Assembly: GCF_900106695.1 (NCBI RefSeq)
Contig: NZ_FNMZ01000001.1
Location: forward strand, 248,001 to 312,000
From: Albimonas donghaensis
GTDB taxonomy: Bacteria; Pseudomonadota; Alphaproteobacteria; Rhodobacterales; Rhodobacteraceae
DNA length: 64,000 nt
Direction of reading: 5' to 3'
Within the stretch, counting starts at the first letter, position 1. Each line of letters opens with the position of its first letter. The translations under genes and the position numbers were made by a program. Shown piece after piece: positions 27,207 through 38,605 of the stretch. The notes below the pieces were generated by a model. It was not told where the DNA came from. It was given only the letters and a program-made list of their open reading frames with translations, and searched no databases.

Positions 27207-27650
27207 ATGAGCGGCGCGATCTGGGTCCTGAACGGCCCCAACCTCAACCGGCTGGGCACGCGCGAGCCGGAGATCTACGGGACCACGACCCTCGCCGAGA
27301 TCGAGGCCCGGTGTCGGGAGGAGGCCGGCGCCCGCGACCTGGTTTTCCGCCAGACCCATTCCGAGGCCGAGATGATCGACTGGATCCACGAGGCCATCGA
27401 CACCGGCGCCGCCGGTCTCGCGATCAACCCGGCCGCCTTCACCTTCCAGTCGATGGCGGTGATGGACGCGCTGAAAATGGTCTCCGCGCCGGTGATCGAG
27501 CTGCATATCTCCAACATCCATACCCGCGGGCCGCGCTATTCGGATTCGCTGATGTCGGAGGTGGTGACCGCCATCGTGGCGGGGCTGGGCGCGCGGGGCT
27601 ACCCGCTTGCGGTCCGCGCCCTGATCGACATGGACGCGGACCGGGCCTGA
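27207..27650 (+). CDS. aroQ: Type II 3-dehydroquinate dehydratase-like protein (variant active site)
   Basis: A 147-residue flavodoxin-like protein, the usual length for AroQ, which dehydrates 3-dehydroquinate in the shikimate or quinate pathway. Conserved: LNGPNLNRLGTREPEIYG (N12, R19, Y24), N74, D87, E98-x-H100 and SNIH. Two residues differ from the canonical set: the substrate-binding histidine (H81 in the M. tuberculosis enzyme) is F80 (AAFTFQS instead of the usual THTS), and the late arginine (R112) is Y111, with R110 beside it. It is therefore probably a specialised paralogue rather than the housekeeping enzyme. It stands alone between convergent and divergent neighbours. Confidence 0.85.
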   Translation: MSGAIWVLNGPNLNRLGTREPEIYGTTTLAEIEARCREEAGARDLVFRQTHSEAEMIDWIHEAIDTGAAGLAINPAAFTFQSMAVMDALKMVSAPVIELHISNIHTRGPRYSDSLMSEVVTAIVAGLGARGYPLAVRALIDMDADRA

Positions 27651-27720
27651 AGCGGCGGGCGGCGGGCGGCGCGAGGCGGGAGCGGCGGCGCCGCAGCCGG
27701 GCCCGGCCGCTCCGCCGTCG

Positions 27721-28944
27721 TCAGGGGCGGGTCAGCGCCGAATAGGCCAGCGCCCGCATCTCCTTGCGCAGCGGGTAGGTGGAGGACGGGACCAGCTGGG
27801 TCAGGAAGATGGCCACCATGTCCAGCTTCGGGTCCACCCAGAACACGGTCGAGGCCATGCCGCCCCAGCCGAAATCCCCCACGCTCGCCGCGGTCTTGGC
27901 CAGCCCCGGCTCCAGCGTCACCGACACGCCCAGGCCGAAGCCGATCCCGTCATAGGACACCTCGGAGAACACCGGCTGCCCGTTGGCCGCCAGATCCCCG
28001 CGCAGCGCGTTGGTCGCCATCAGCTCCACCGTCGTGGGGGCCAGCAGCCGGGCCCCGCCAAGGGCGCCCTTGCCGCGCAGCATCTCGGCGAAACGCAGGT
28101 AGTCGTCGATGGTCGAGATCAGCCCCCCGCCGCCCGACGTCTGGCGCACCTTGCCGTCCGCCCAGGCGGTCTCCGCGCCCCGGTCGAGCAGCCTGAGATC
28201 CTCCTCCGGGGTCTTGACGTAGCAGCTCGCCAGCCGCGGGATCTTGGCCTCGGGGACCGCGAAGAACGTGTCCTCCATGCCCAGCGGCGCGAAGATCCGG
28301 TCGTGGAAGAACCGGTCCAGGGGCATGCCCGACACCGCCTCCACCACCCGGCCCAGCACGTCGGTGGACACGCCGTAATTCCAGCGCGAGCCCGGATCGA
28401 AGCAGAGCGGCAGCTCCGCCAGCCGCTTGACGGTGGCGGCGAGATCGCCCTCCTTCACCGAGAAATCCAGCTTCCGCTCCCGCATCGCCTCGGAGACGGG
28501 GCCTTCGTTGAAGCCGTAGGTCAGGCCGGAGGTGTGGGTGATCAGGTGATGCACGGTCAGGCGGGTCTTCGGGGCCTCCACCTGGTCGAGGGAGGTCGCG
28601 CCGGGGATCAGCACCTGGATGTCGCGGAACTCGGGCAGGATCTCGTCCAGGGGGGTGTCGAGATGGACCCGCGCCTCCTCGAACAGCATCAGGAAGGCGA
28701 CCGAGGTGATCGGCTTGGTCATCGAATAGATGCGCGCCAGCGTGTCCCGGGCCCAGGGCGTTCCAGCCTCGACGTCGCGCAGGCCGGCGACCGCGTGATG
28801 GGCGACCTGCCCGTGACGCGCGAGGATGACCTGCGCGCCGGGCAGCAGGCCGCGGTCGACCCAGGACTGCATCCAGGGCTGGAACCGGGCCAGCCGGTCG
28901 GGGTCGAAGCCAAGCGTCGTCGGGTCGCTTACGGTGTCGAACAT
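27721..28944 (-). CDS. Serine hydrolase of the class C beta-lactamase/esterase family
   Basis: A 407-residue protein with the SxxK motif S74-M-T-K77 and the second catalytic tyrosine in WNYGVS (Y190, YxN replaced by YGV). QTSGGGG near residue 269 may take the place of the KTG strand. There is no signal peptide, so it is probably a cytoplasmic esterase (EstB-like) rather than a secreted beta-lactamase. Downstream it converges with aroQ; upstream lies a terminator-repeat array of the thiolase gene. Confidence 0.88.
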   Translation of the reverse strand: MFDTVSDPTTLGFDPDRLARFQPWMQSWVDRGLLPGAQVILARHGQVAHHAVAGLRDVEAGTPWARDTLARIYSMTKPITSVAFLMLFEEARVHLDTPLDEILPEFRDIQVLIPGATSLDQVEAPKTRLTVHHLITHTSGLTYGFNEGPVSEAMRERKLDFSVKEGDLAATVKRLAELPLCFDPGSRWNYGVSTDVLGRVVEAVSGMPLDRFFHDRIFAPLGMEDTFFAVPEAKIPRLASCYVKTPEEDLRLLDRGAETAWADGKVRQTSGGGGLISTIDDYLRFAEMLRGKGALGGARLLAPTTVELMATNALRGDLAANGQPVFSEVSYDGIGFGLGVSVTLEPGLAKTAASVGDFGWGGMASTVFWVDPKLDMVAIFLTQLVPSSTYPLRKEMRALAYSALTRP

Positions 28945-29070
28945 GGGGGCGCCTCCTCACGTGTCCGCGGGTTCGGCGCCCGGGCGGGGGCCGACTCGCT
29001 GTTGTCTGACAACTGTCCGGGATCGGGGGCGGGACCACAAGCGCGCGGCGCGGGTCGGGGGGGGGCGGCA

Positions 29071-29196
29071 GGCCGGAAACGAAAGGCTCGGGGCCGTGAG
29101 GCCGCCGGGAACGGAAAACCCGGGGCCGGAAGGCCGCCGGGAACGGAAAGCCCGGCGCCGGAAGGCCGCCGAAAAAGGAAAACCCGGGGCCGCAAG
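29071..29196 (-). repeat. Four tandem copies of a 32-bp terminator-like unit
   Basis: Three 32-bp units (29101-29132, 29133-29164, 29165-29196) and a shortened fourth (29071-29100) follow one another. Each has the form GCCGCCGGGAACGGAAAA then CCCGGGGCC-GGAA. On the minus strand each is a GC-rich stem followed by a pyrimidine run, with the unit nearest the thiolase gene forming the perfect terminator listed separately. Confidence 0.8.
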
Positions 29197-29204
29197 GCCC
29201 CGGG
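29171..29204 (-). terminator. Intrinsic terminator of the thiolase gene
   Basis: A perfect 9-bp stem (CCCGGGGCC and GGCCCCGGG, 29183-29204) with a TTGC loop on the minus strand is followed by TTTTCCTTTTTC. It lies 22 nt after the thiolase stop. Confidence 0.85.
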
Positions 29205-29226
29205 CGGGATCAGGAGACCGAGCGCC

Positions 29227-30435
29227 TCAGGCCGCGCGGAACAGCGCCGCGAGGCCCTGGCCGCCGCCGATGCACATGGTCTCCAGCGCGGTCTTGGCGC
29301 CCGAACGCTGCATCTGGTTGAGCATCGTGGCCAGGATGCGCCCGCCGGTCGCGCCCACCGGATGGCCCAGCGAGATGCCCGAGCCCAGCGGGTTCACCCG
29401 CTCGAAATCCGACTTCGCCAGCTTCCATTCCCGCGTGCAGGCGAGCGCCTGGGCGGCGAAGGCCTCGTTCAGCTCGATCAGGTCGATGTCCTTGAGCGAC
29501 AGCTCGGCCCGGTTCAGCACCTTGGCCACCGCCGGCACCGGCCCGATGCCCATGCGGTTGGGCGCGACGCCCGCGATCCCCCAGCCCGACAGGGTGGCGA
29601 GCGGGGTCAGGCCGTATTTCGCGACCATCGCCGCCGAGGCCACGATGGCGGCCGAGGCCCCGTCGTTCTGGCCCGAGGCGTTGCCCGCGGTGACGGTGGC
29701 GTCGGCGTCCTGGCGGCCCATGATCGGGCGCAGCTTGGCCATGGCGGCGAGGTCCACGTCGGGGCGCGGATGCTCGTCCGAGTCCACCACCACGTCGCCC
29801 TTGCGGTTCTTCACGGTGACCGGGACGATCTCGTCGCGGAACAGCCCGCCCTGCTGGGCGGCGACGGCGCGGCGGTGGGATTCCACGGCGAACTCGTCCT
29901 GCTCCTCGCGGCCGATGGCATAGTCGCGGCGCAGGTTCTCGGCGGTCTCGATCATGCCGCCGGGCACGGGGAAGTTCTTGCCGCCGGCGGTGACGCGGCC
30001 GCGGGTCAGCGAATCGTGCAGCATCATGCCGCCCGCCTTCGCGCCGTAGCGGCCTTCATGGGTGAAGAAGGAGGCGTTGGACATGGACTCGGCCCCGCCC
30101 ACGATCACGATGTCCGAGCCGCCCGAGGCGACCTGAAGGCAGCCGTAGATGATCGCCTGGAGGCCCGAGCCGCAGCGACGGTCGAGCTGCATGCCGCCGG
30201 CGGTCTCCGGCAGGCCGGCGTCGAGCCCGACCACGCGGCCGAGCGCCGGCGCCTCCATCGAGGGGTAGCACTGGGCGAAGATCACGTCGTCGATATCGCT
30301 GGGGTCGATCTCGGTGCGCTCCATCAGCGCCTTGACCACGGTGGCGCCGAGCTCATGCGCCGGGACCGTCTTCATCGCGCCGCCGAAGCCGCCGACGGGC
30401 GTGCGCAGGGGGGAGCAGATATAGGCTTCGTTCAC
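29227..30435 (-). CDS. Acetyl-CoA acetyltransferase (thiolase family)
   Basis: A 402-residue thiolase. The acyl-accepting cysteine is C88 in LDRRCGSGLQA, followed by the N/H segment GHPVGATGGR and the second active-site cysteine in CIGGGQGLA near the C-terminus. It catalyses reversible condensation or thiolysis of 3-ketoacyl-CoA. I chose GTG 30435 because AGTGGAGGAAAT provides a strong ribosome site 5-9 nt upstream and the family N-terminus (NEAYICSPLRTPVG) starts there. Monocistronic, with a strong terminator array. Confidence 0.93.
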   Translation of the reverse strand: MNEAYICSPLRTPVGGFGGAMKTVPAHELGATVVKALMERTEIDPSDIDDVIFAQCYPSMEAPALGRVVGLDAGLPETAGGMQLDRRCGSGLQAIIYGCLQVASGGSDIVIVGGAESMSNASFFTHEGRYGAKAGGMMLHDSLTRGRVTAGGKNFPVPGGMIETAENLRRDYAIGREEQDEFAVESHRRAVAAQQGGLFRDEIVPVTVKNRKGDVVVDSDEHPRPDVDLAAMAKLRPIMGRQDADATVTAGNASGQNDGASAAIVASAAMVAKYGLTPLATLSGWGIAGVAPNRMGIGPVPAVAKVLNRAELSLKDIDLIELNEAFAAQALACTREWKLAKSDFERVNPLGSGISLGHPVGATGGRILATMLNQMQRSGAKTALETMCIGGGQGLAALFRAA

Positions 30436-31058
30436 GGGATTTCCTCCACTGGCGCGGCGTTCGCCGCCGCTGACCGGGCGACCATAGACGCCTCTGGCGC
30501 GCAAGGGTATCGGGCGCGAAGGGTCGCGTCGCGTCGCGCGGGCCGGAAAACGCGCGGCGCCTCGACGCGCTGGGGGCGCGCGGGGGCGGCTCGCCCTGAT
30601 GTCCGTCAGGCGCCGGCGGGGCCCGACGCCTCCGGCGCGGGGCCAGGGGCGATGACCCGGAACGCCGCCCCGGCGCCCCGCCGCCGCCTCGACCTTTCGG
30701 CCCGTATCCGCGGCCCGGTGGCCTGGCGCAGGTCCGCGCGCCCGAAGCGGATGGCGCCGGCCCCGGCGGGCGCGCGAACCGCGCCGATCGCGGCCCCATG
30801 CGCGCCCGCATCAGGATGCCGGGACCGCAGGCGCGCCGCAGACGCGCCGCGGTCCGGGGAGGGCGCCGGCCTCGCGGCGGAGGCCGGGGCTCCGGCCCCG
30901 CAACCCCATCCGGGCGGGCTTCGGCGCGCGGCCCGGGCGCTCCGGCCGCTGGACCCGGACCCCGAAGGCGTGCTGATCTGCGGTCAGGCGCGTCCCGCGC
31001 GATCCACCCCACTCAACCCCCGCGCCGGTTCCCCGGCGTCGGGGCGGAAGGCCTCCGC
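30436..31058. other. 623-bp gene-free region
   Basis: This divergent spacer between the thiolase and gamma-glutamyltransferase genes is extremely GC-rich. Open frames cross it, but their products are arginine/alanine/proline-rich and recognisable as nothing. I see no RNA gene or clear promoter; GGAAGG near 31046 is a possible ribosome site for the downstream gene. Confidence 0.5.
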
Positions 31059-32654
31059 ATGACCTCCTTCGACTATTCCACCGCCTATCCGGCCCGCCGC
31101 GCCCCCGTGGCCGCGCGCAACATCGTCGCCACCTCGCAGCCGCTGGCCGCCCAGGCCGGGCTCGACGCGCTGCGCCGGGGAGGCAACGCGGTCGACGCCG
31201 CCATCGCCGCCGCCGCGGCGCTGACGGTGGTCGAGCCGACGGGCTGCGGACTGGGCTCCGACGGGTTCGCGATCCTGTGGGACGGAGAGGCGCTGCACGG
31301 GCTCAACGCCTCCGGCCGCGCCCCCGCCGCCTGGACGCCGGAGCGGTTCGAGGGCCGGGACGCGATGCCCTGGCGCGGCTGGGACAGCGTCACGGTTCCC
31401 GGCGCGGTCTCCGCCTGGGCGGCCCTGTCGCGGCGGTTCGGGACGCTGCCCTTCGCCGATCTGCTCGCGCCGGCGATCGCCTATGCCCGCGACGGGTTCC
31501 TGCTGTCGCCCACCATCGCCAAACGCTGGGGGCTCGACCTGGGCGCGCTCTCCGCCCATCCCGGCTTCGCCGAGACCTTCGCGCCGGGCGGCGCCCCGCC
31601 CCGCGCCGGGGAGGTCTTCCGCAACCCCGACATCGCCCGCACGCTGGAGGAGATCGCCGCCACCGGGGGCGAGAGCTTCTATCGCGGCGAACTCGCCCGT
31701 CGCATCGCCGCCGCCGCCCGCGACCAGGGCGGCGCGATGACCGAGGCCGACCTCGCCGCTCATCAGCCCGACTGGTGCGGGACCGTCTCCCAGTCCTGGC
31801 GCGACGTGCGCCTGCACGAGATCCCGCCCAACGGCCAGGGCATCGCCGCGCTGATCGGGCTGGGGATCTGCGAGCATCTGCCCCTCGACGGGCTGGACCC
31901 GGACGGGCCGGAGGCGCTGCACCTCCAGATCGAGGCGATGAAGCTCGCCATGGCCGACGCCGACCGCTACGTGGCCGATCTCGACGCGATGGACGTGCCG
32001 CCCGAGGCGCTGCTCGACCCCGACTACCTGCGCGCCCGCGCGGCGCTGGTGGACCCGGCCCGCGCCAGGCCGGCGGCGGCAGGGGCGCCCAGGGCCGGCG
32101 GCACGGTCTACCTGACCGCGGCGGATGCATCGGGCATGATGATCTCCTTCATCCAGTCCAACTACGCGGGCTTCGGCTCGGGCGTGGTGGTTCCGGGCAC
32201 GGGCATCCACATGCAGAACCGCGGCGCCGGCTTCACGCTGGAGCCCGGCCATCCCAACCGCGTCGGGCCGGGCAAGCGGCCCTTCCACACCATCATCCCC
32301 GGCTTTCTCACCGACGCCGACGGGGCGCCGCTGATGAGCTTCGGGGTGATGGGCGGACCGATGCAGGCGCAGGGGCATGTGCAGATGGTCCTGCGCACGC
32401 GGCTGTGGAACCAGACCCCGCAGGCCGCCGCCGACGCGCCCCGCTGGCGTTTCGTCGAGGGGCTGGAGGTGGCGGTGGAGACCGATCTGCCCGAGGCGAC
32501 GCTGGCGGGGCTGGAGGCGATGGGCCACCGCCTGTCGCGTGAGGCGCCGGACGCGGCCTTCGGCTTCGGCGGCGCGCAGCTGATCCACCGGCTGGAGGAC
32601 GGCTATCTCGCGGGCAGCGACTCGCGCAAGGACGGCGGCGCGGTCGGGTTCTGA
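31059..32654 (+). CDS. ggt: Gamma-glutamyltransferase family protein
   Basis: A 531-residue Ntn-hydrolase of the gamma-glutamyltranspeptidase/cephalosporin acylase family. The precursor should self-cleave before T349 in GGTVYLTAADASG, giving a large and a small subunit. Also conserved: LRRGGNAVDAAIAAAAALTV, CGLGSDGFA, IQSNYAGFGSGVVVPGTGI and FHTIIPGF. There is no signal peptide, which fits the cytoplasmic YwrD/HpxW-like branch rather than periplasmic glutathione hydrolases. ATG 31059 is chosen because family homology begins there. Downstream it converges with a hydrolase gene. Confidence 0.92.
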   Translation: MTSFDYSTAYPARRAPVAARNIVATSQPLAAQAGLDALRRGGNAVDAAIAAAAALTVVEPTGCGLGSDGFAILWDGEALHGLNASGRAPAAWTPERFEGRDAMPWRGWDSVTVPGAVSAWAALSRRFGTLPFADLLAPAIAYARDGFLLSPTIAKRWGLDLGALSAHPGFAETFAPGGAPPRAGEVFRNPDIARTLEEIAATGGESFYRGELARRIAAAARDQGGAMTEADLAAHQPDWCGTVSQSWRDVRLHEIPPNGQGIAALIGLGICEHLPLDGLDPDGPEALHLQIEAMKLAMADADRYVADLDAMDVPPEALLDPDYLRARAALVDPARARPAAAGAPRAGGTVYLTAADASGMMISFIQSNYAGFGSGVVVPGTGIHMQNRGAGFTLEPGHPNRVGPGKRPFHTIIPGFLTDADGAPLMSFGVMGGPMQAQGHVQMVLRTRLWNQTPQAAADAPRWRFVEGLEVAVETDLPEATLAGLEAMGHRLSREAPDAAFGFGGAQLIHRLEDGYLAGSDSRKDGGAVGF

Positions 32655-32688
32655 CCCGCCGCGCCCCGCCTGCGCGCCCCCTCCGGCG

Positions 32689-33561
32689 TCAGGCGGCCAG
32701 ACGGCGCGCGAGGAAGCCCAGGATCGCGTCCGCCATCGGGCCGGCCGCCTCGGGCGCCAAGTGGAAATGGTGGTCGCCCGGCAGTTCCATCATCTCGTAA
32801 TCCGCGATCAGCTCGGCCCCCAGACGCGCCACGTCCAGCGCCGCGGGGCGGGCGCGCAGGGCGCTGCCTTCGGCCCAGATGTTGAGCACCGGGCATCGGA
32901 TCGCGCGCAGCACGCCCTCCACCTGCGGTCGGGTCAGCTTGATGGCGGAACTGGCGAAAAGCCGCGGGTCGCCGCGCATCCGGAACCCCTCCGGCGTTTC
33001 CTCCAGCGCCCGGTCGGCCAGCGCCTCGGACACCGCGGCCGAATTGCCCTTCTGCACCCGGCGGCGCAGATAGGCCTCGCGCGTCGGGAAGCTGCGATGG
33101 GGGCGGGCCTTGCGGGCGCGCGTCTGTTCGACGAAGGCGCGCAGGGTGGCCACCGCGTCCTCGCCCGCCGGCTGGGGGGCCAGCGAATCCAGCGAGATCA
33201 GCGCCCGCACCCGCTCCGGCATCGCCGCGGCGAAGAGGGCCGAGATGTTGGCCCCCCGCGAATGCCCCATCAGCACGCAATCCGCCCAGTCCAGCCGGTC
33301 CAGCAGCTCGGCGATCTGGGGCAGGTCGTCCCAGATGTTGTAGGTGGCGTGCGGCGCGCGATGGCCGCTGAGCCCCTGGCCGCTGAGATCCAGCGCCACC
33401 ACCCGGCAGCCGGTCAGGCGCGGCGCCAGTTCCCGGAAGCTCGCGGCATGGTCCATCCAGCCGTGCAGGGCCAGCACCGGGGTTCCGTCCGGCGGCCCCC
33501 ATTCCAGCCCGGTCAGCGTCAGCCCGTCGATCTCCCACCGGCAATCCCGCGCCTGCGCCAT
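32689..33561 (-). CDS. Alpha/beta-fold hydrolase
   Basis: A 290-residue hydrolase. HGW (33-35) forms the oxyanion region, the nucleophile elbow is GHSRG (S101), an acid is expected near NIWAEGSALRA and the catalytic histidine lies in LPGDHHFHL. GQGLSGHRAP is typical of lipase/esterase or haloalkane-dehalogenase-like branches. ATG 33561 follows GGGGGAG and is preferred to an upstream in-frame ATG at 33615. Substrate unknown. Confidence 0.88.
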   Translation of the reverse strand: MAQARDCRWEIDGLTLTGLEWGPPDGTPVLALHGWMDHAASFRELAPRLTGCRVVALDLSGQGLSGHRAPHATYNIWDDLPQIAELLDRLDWADCVLMGHSRGANISALFAAAMPERVRALISLDSLAPQPAGEDAVATLRAFVEQTRARKARPHRSFPTREAYLRRRVQKGNSAAVSEALADRALEETPEGFRMRGDPRLFASSAIKLTRPQVEGVLRAIRCPVLNIWAEGSALRARPAALDVARLGAELIADYEMMELPGDHHFHLAPEAAGPMADAILGFLARRLAA

Positions 33562-33648
33562 GCCGCTCCCCCTTTTGGCCTGTCTCTCGCATTCCTGGGG
33601 ACCGGCATAGCGCATCGGGGCCGGGCGTTCGAGATGGGGGCGCGGGGC

Positions 33649-36370
<2,722 letters not shown>

Positions 36371-36378
<8 letters not shown>

Positions 36379-37420
36379 CGGCCAGAACCCCCGCCTTGCG
36401 CGGCGCGTGGCCCGCGACGGCCTGCGCGATCTCCGCGATATGATCGGGCGTGGTGCCGCAGCAGCCGCCGACGATGTTGACCAGCCCCTCGCGGGCGAAG
36501 ACCTCGACCTTGGCGGCGGTCTGCTCCGGCGCCTCGTCATACTGGCCGAAGGCGTTGGGCAGGCCGGCGTTGGGATAGGCGCAGATCAGGCTGTCGGCCA
36601 CCCCCGCCAGCTCCGCCAGATGCGGGCGCATGGCGTCGGCGCCCAGCGCGCAGTTCAGCCCCACGGTGAACGGCCGCGCATGGCGGACCGAATGCCAGAA
36701 GGCGGTCGGGGTCTGGCCCGAGAGCGTGCGCCCCGAGGCGTCGGTGATGGTGCCCGAGATCATGATCGGCAGGCGCTTTCCATGTTCGGCGAAGGCCTCG
36801 AAACAGGCGAAGATCGCGGCCTTGGCGTTGAGCGTGTCGAAGATCGTCTCGATCAGGATCAGGTCGGCGCCGCCGTCGATCAGCCCGCGGACCTGCTGGC
36901 CGTAGGCGCGGCGCAGGTCGTCGAAGGTCACGGCGCGGTAGCCGGGATCGTTGACGTCCGGGCTCATCGACGCGGTGCGGTTGGTCGGCCCCACGGCGCC
37001 GGCCACCCAGCGCGGCTTGCCGTCCTGCGCCGTGGCCCGGTCCATCGCCCGTCGCGCGATGCGCGCGCCCTCGGCGTTGAGCGCGTGGACCCGGTCCTCC
37101 ATCGCGTAGTCGGCCTGGGCGATGATGGTGGAGGAGAAGGTGTTGGTCTCCACGATATCGGCGCCGGCCATGGCGAAGGCGTAATGGATGTCCTCGACCG
37201 CCTGCGGCTGGGTGAGGATCAGCAGGTCGTTGTTGCCCTGCTGCGGGTGGTCCGAATGGATGGCGCAGCTGTGCCCGCCATGGCCGCGGAAGGCGTCCTC
37301 GTCCAGGCCCAGCGTCTGGATCATCGTGCCCATGGCGCCGTCGAGGATCAGAATGCGCTCGCGCGCGGCCCGGGTCAGGGCGTCGAACGTGTCGGCGGGC
37401 GGGAGCATGAAGCTGTGCAT
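36371..37420 (-). CDS. metH: Homocysteine S-methyltransferase half of split methionine synthase
   Basis: A 349-residue homocysteine-binding barrel equal to the N-terminal domain of MetH. Zinc ligands are C257 (LNCALGA) and the C320-C321 pair (GGCCGTTP). [11 protein letters not shown] near residue 25 and the long DEDAFRG insert match MetH rather than BHMT. ATG 37420 begins the conserved part; a longer frame to 37498 would run over the operator. It is first in a two-gene metH operon divergent from metR. Confidence 0.94.
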
Positions 37421-37493
37421 CGGGGTCCTTCCTTGGTGTCGGGGCAGGGTAGCCCGCCGCCATGCAGGACGTAAAACGACGAATATCTCGCTA

Positions 37494-37514
37494 ATCATGA
37501 CGGCTTGTCATGAT
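37494..37514. promoter_or_regulatory. Candidate MetR operator in metR-metH intergenic region
   Basis: ATCATGAC-N5-GTCATGAT is a perfect 8-bp inverted repeat with 5-bp spacing, in the 170-bp divergent region, 74 nt upstream of the metH start. LysR proteins, including MetR, bind such interrupted palindromes. Confidence 0.65.
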
Positions 37515-37572
37515 CCGCCGCGGGTGTATGGCTGGCCGTCGATGACCGGCGACGCCGCCGCGCCCGGATCGG

Positions 37573-37587
37573 ATGACAGGAGGTCAT
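37573..37587. promoter_or_regulatory. Second half-strength MetR-type site over metR ribosome site
   Basis: ATGAC-N5-GTCAT repeats the core and spacing of the site at 37494-37514. Its spacer is AGGAG, the metR Shine-Dalgarno sequence, so binding would repress metR itself. Confidence 0.5.
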
Positions 37588-37590
37588 GTC

Positions 37591-38511
37591 ATGCTCGACC
37601 GTCAGCACCTCGCCATCCTGCGCGAGGTCGATCGCCAGGGGGGCGTCACCGCCGCCGCCGACCGGCTGAACATGACCCAGTCGGCGGTCAGCCATGCCAT
37701 CCGGCGGCTGGAGCGGGAGCTTGAGGCGACCTTGTGGGAGCGTGACGGCCGCCGCCTGCGCCTGACCCGCGCCGGGCGGCGCCTGCTGACGCTCGCCAAC
37801 CGCGTGCTGCCGCAGATCGAGCAGGCCGAGGCCGAGATCGCCGAATATGCCGGCGGCCGCCGCGGCGCGCTGCGCATCGGGATGGAATGCCACCCCTGCT
37901 ACCGCTGGCTGCTGAAGGTCGTGCAGCCCTATCTCGCGGCCTGGCCGGACGTGGATCTGGACGTGAAGCAGGCCTTCCAGTTCGGCGGGCTGGGCGCGCT
38001 GCTGGGGCATGAGATCGACCTGCTGATCACGCCCGACCCGGTGCTGCGGGCGCCGCTGACCTTCACCCCGGTCTTCGGCTACGAGCTGGTGCTGGCGGTG
38101 GCCGCGGACCACCGGCTCGCCGGCCGGGAGGTGGTCACGCCCGAGGATCTGGAGCGCGAGCAGCTGATCACCTACCCGGTCCCGGTCGAGCGGCTGGACG
38201 TGTTCACCCGCTTCCTGCTGCCCGCCCACCGTCTGCCGCGCGGGCACCGGACGGTGGAGACGACGGACGTCATGCTGCAGATGGTCGCCGCCGGGCGGGG
38301 CGTCGCGCCCTTGCCCGACTGGCTGCTGACCGAGGCCCGCGGCGGCCCGCCCCTGGTCCCCCTGCGGCTGGGTCCGGAGGGGATCTCCAAGTCGATCCAT
38401 GTGGGGTATCGCACGGCGGATGCGGGGGTGGAGTTCCTGTCGGGGTTCCTGGACCTCGCCCGCGGGGTGGCGCCGGCGGGCGGGGTCGATGCGGAGGCGG
38501 CCGGGGGCTGA
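37591..38511 (+). CDS. metR: MetR-type LysR regulator of methionine synthesis
   Basis: A 306-residue LysR protein. The helix-turn-helix is VTAAADRLNMTQSAVSHAIR (about 19-38). The ligand domain starts with LRIGMECHPCYRWLLKVVQP, close to the IECH-C-W-L segment of E. coli MetR, and ITYPVPVERLDVFTRFLLPA also matches; homocysteine is the known co-inducer. Divergence from the split metH operon supports the call. The start could be ATG 37573, but ATG 37591 has AGGAGG at 37578-37583 and begins nearer the helix-turn-helix. Confidence 0.92.
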   Translation: MLDRQHLAILREVDRQGGVTAAADRLNMTQSAVSHAIRRLERELEATLWERDGRRLRLTRAGRRLLTLANRVLPQIEQAEAEIAEYAGGRRGALRIGMECHPCYRWLLKVVQPYLAAWPDVDLDVKQAFQFGGLGALLGHEIDLLITPDPVLRAPLTFTPVFGYELVLAVAADHRLAGREVVTPEDLEREQLITYPVPVERLDVFTRFLLPAHRLPRGHRTVETTDVMLQMVAAGRGVAPLPDWLLTEARGGPPLVPLRLGPEGISKSIHVGYRTADAGVEFLSGFLDLARGVAPAGGVDAEAAGG

Positions 38512-38605
38512 CCGCCGCCCCGGGTCGTGGCGCGGCGGCCCGGGCGGGCGCCCGCGGGGGCGGCGCGGGCCTGGGGCGGGCGTCAGGCGCCGGCTGCGCC
38601 CCCGG

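Noticed and set aside
30353-31058. Open frames in the thiolase-GGT spacer
   Set aside because: Both strands give proline/arginine-rich low-complexity translations with no ribosome sites or similarity.
37421-37590. SAM or SAH riboswitch before metH
   Set aside because: The leader is too short and shows none of the conserved pseudoknot segments; the palindromes explain regulation better.
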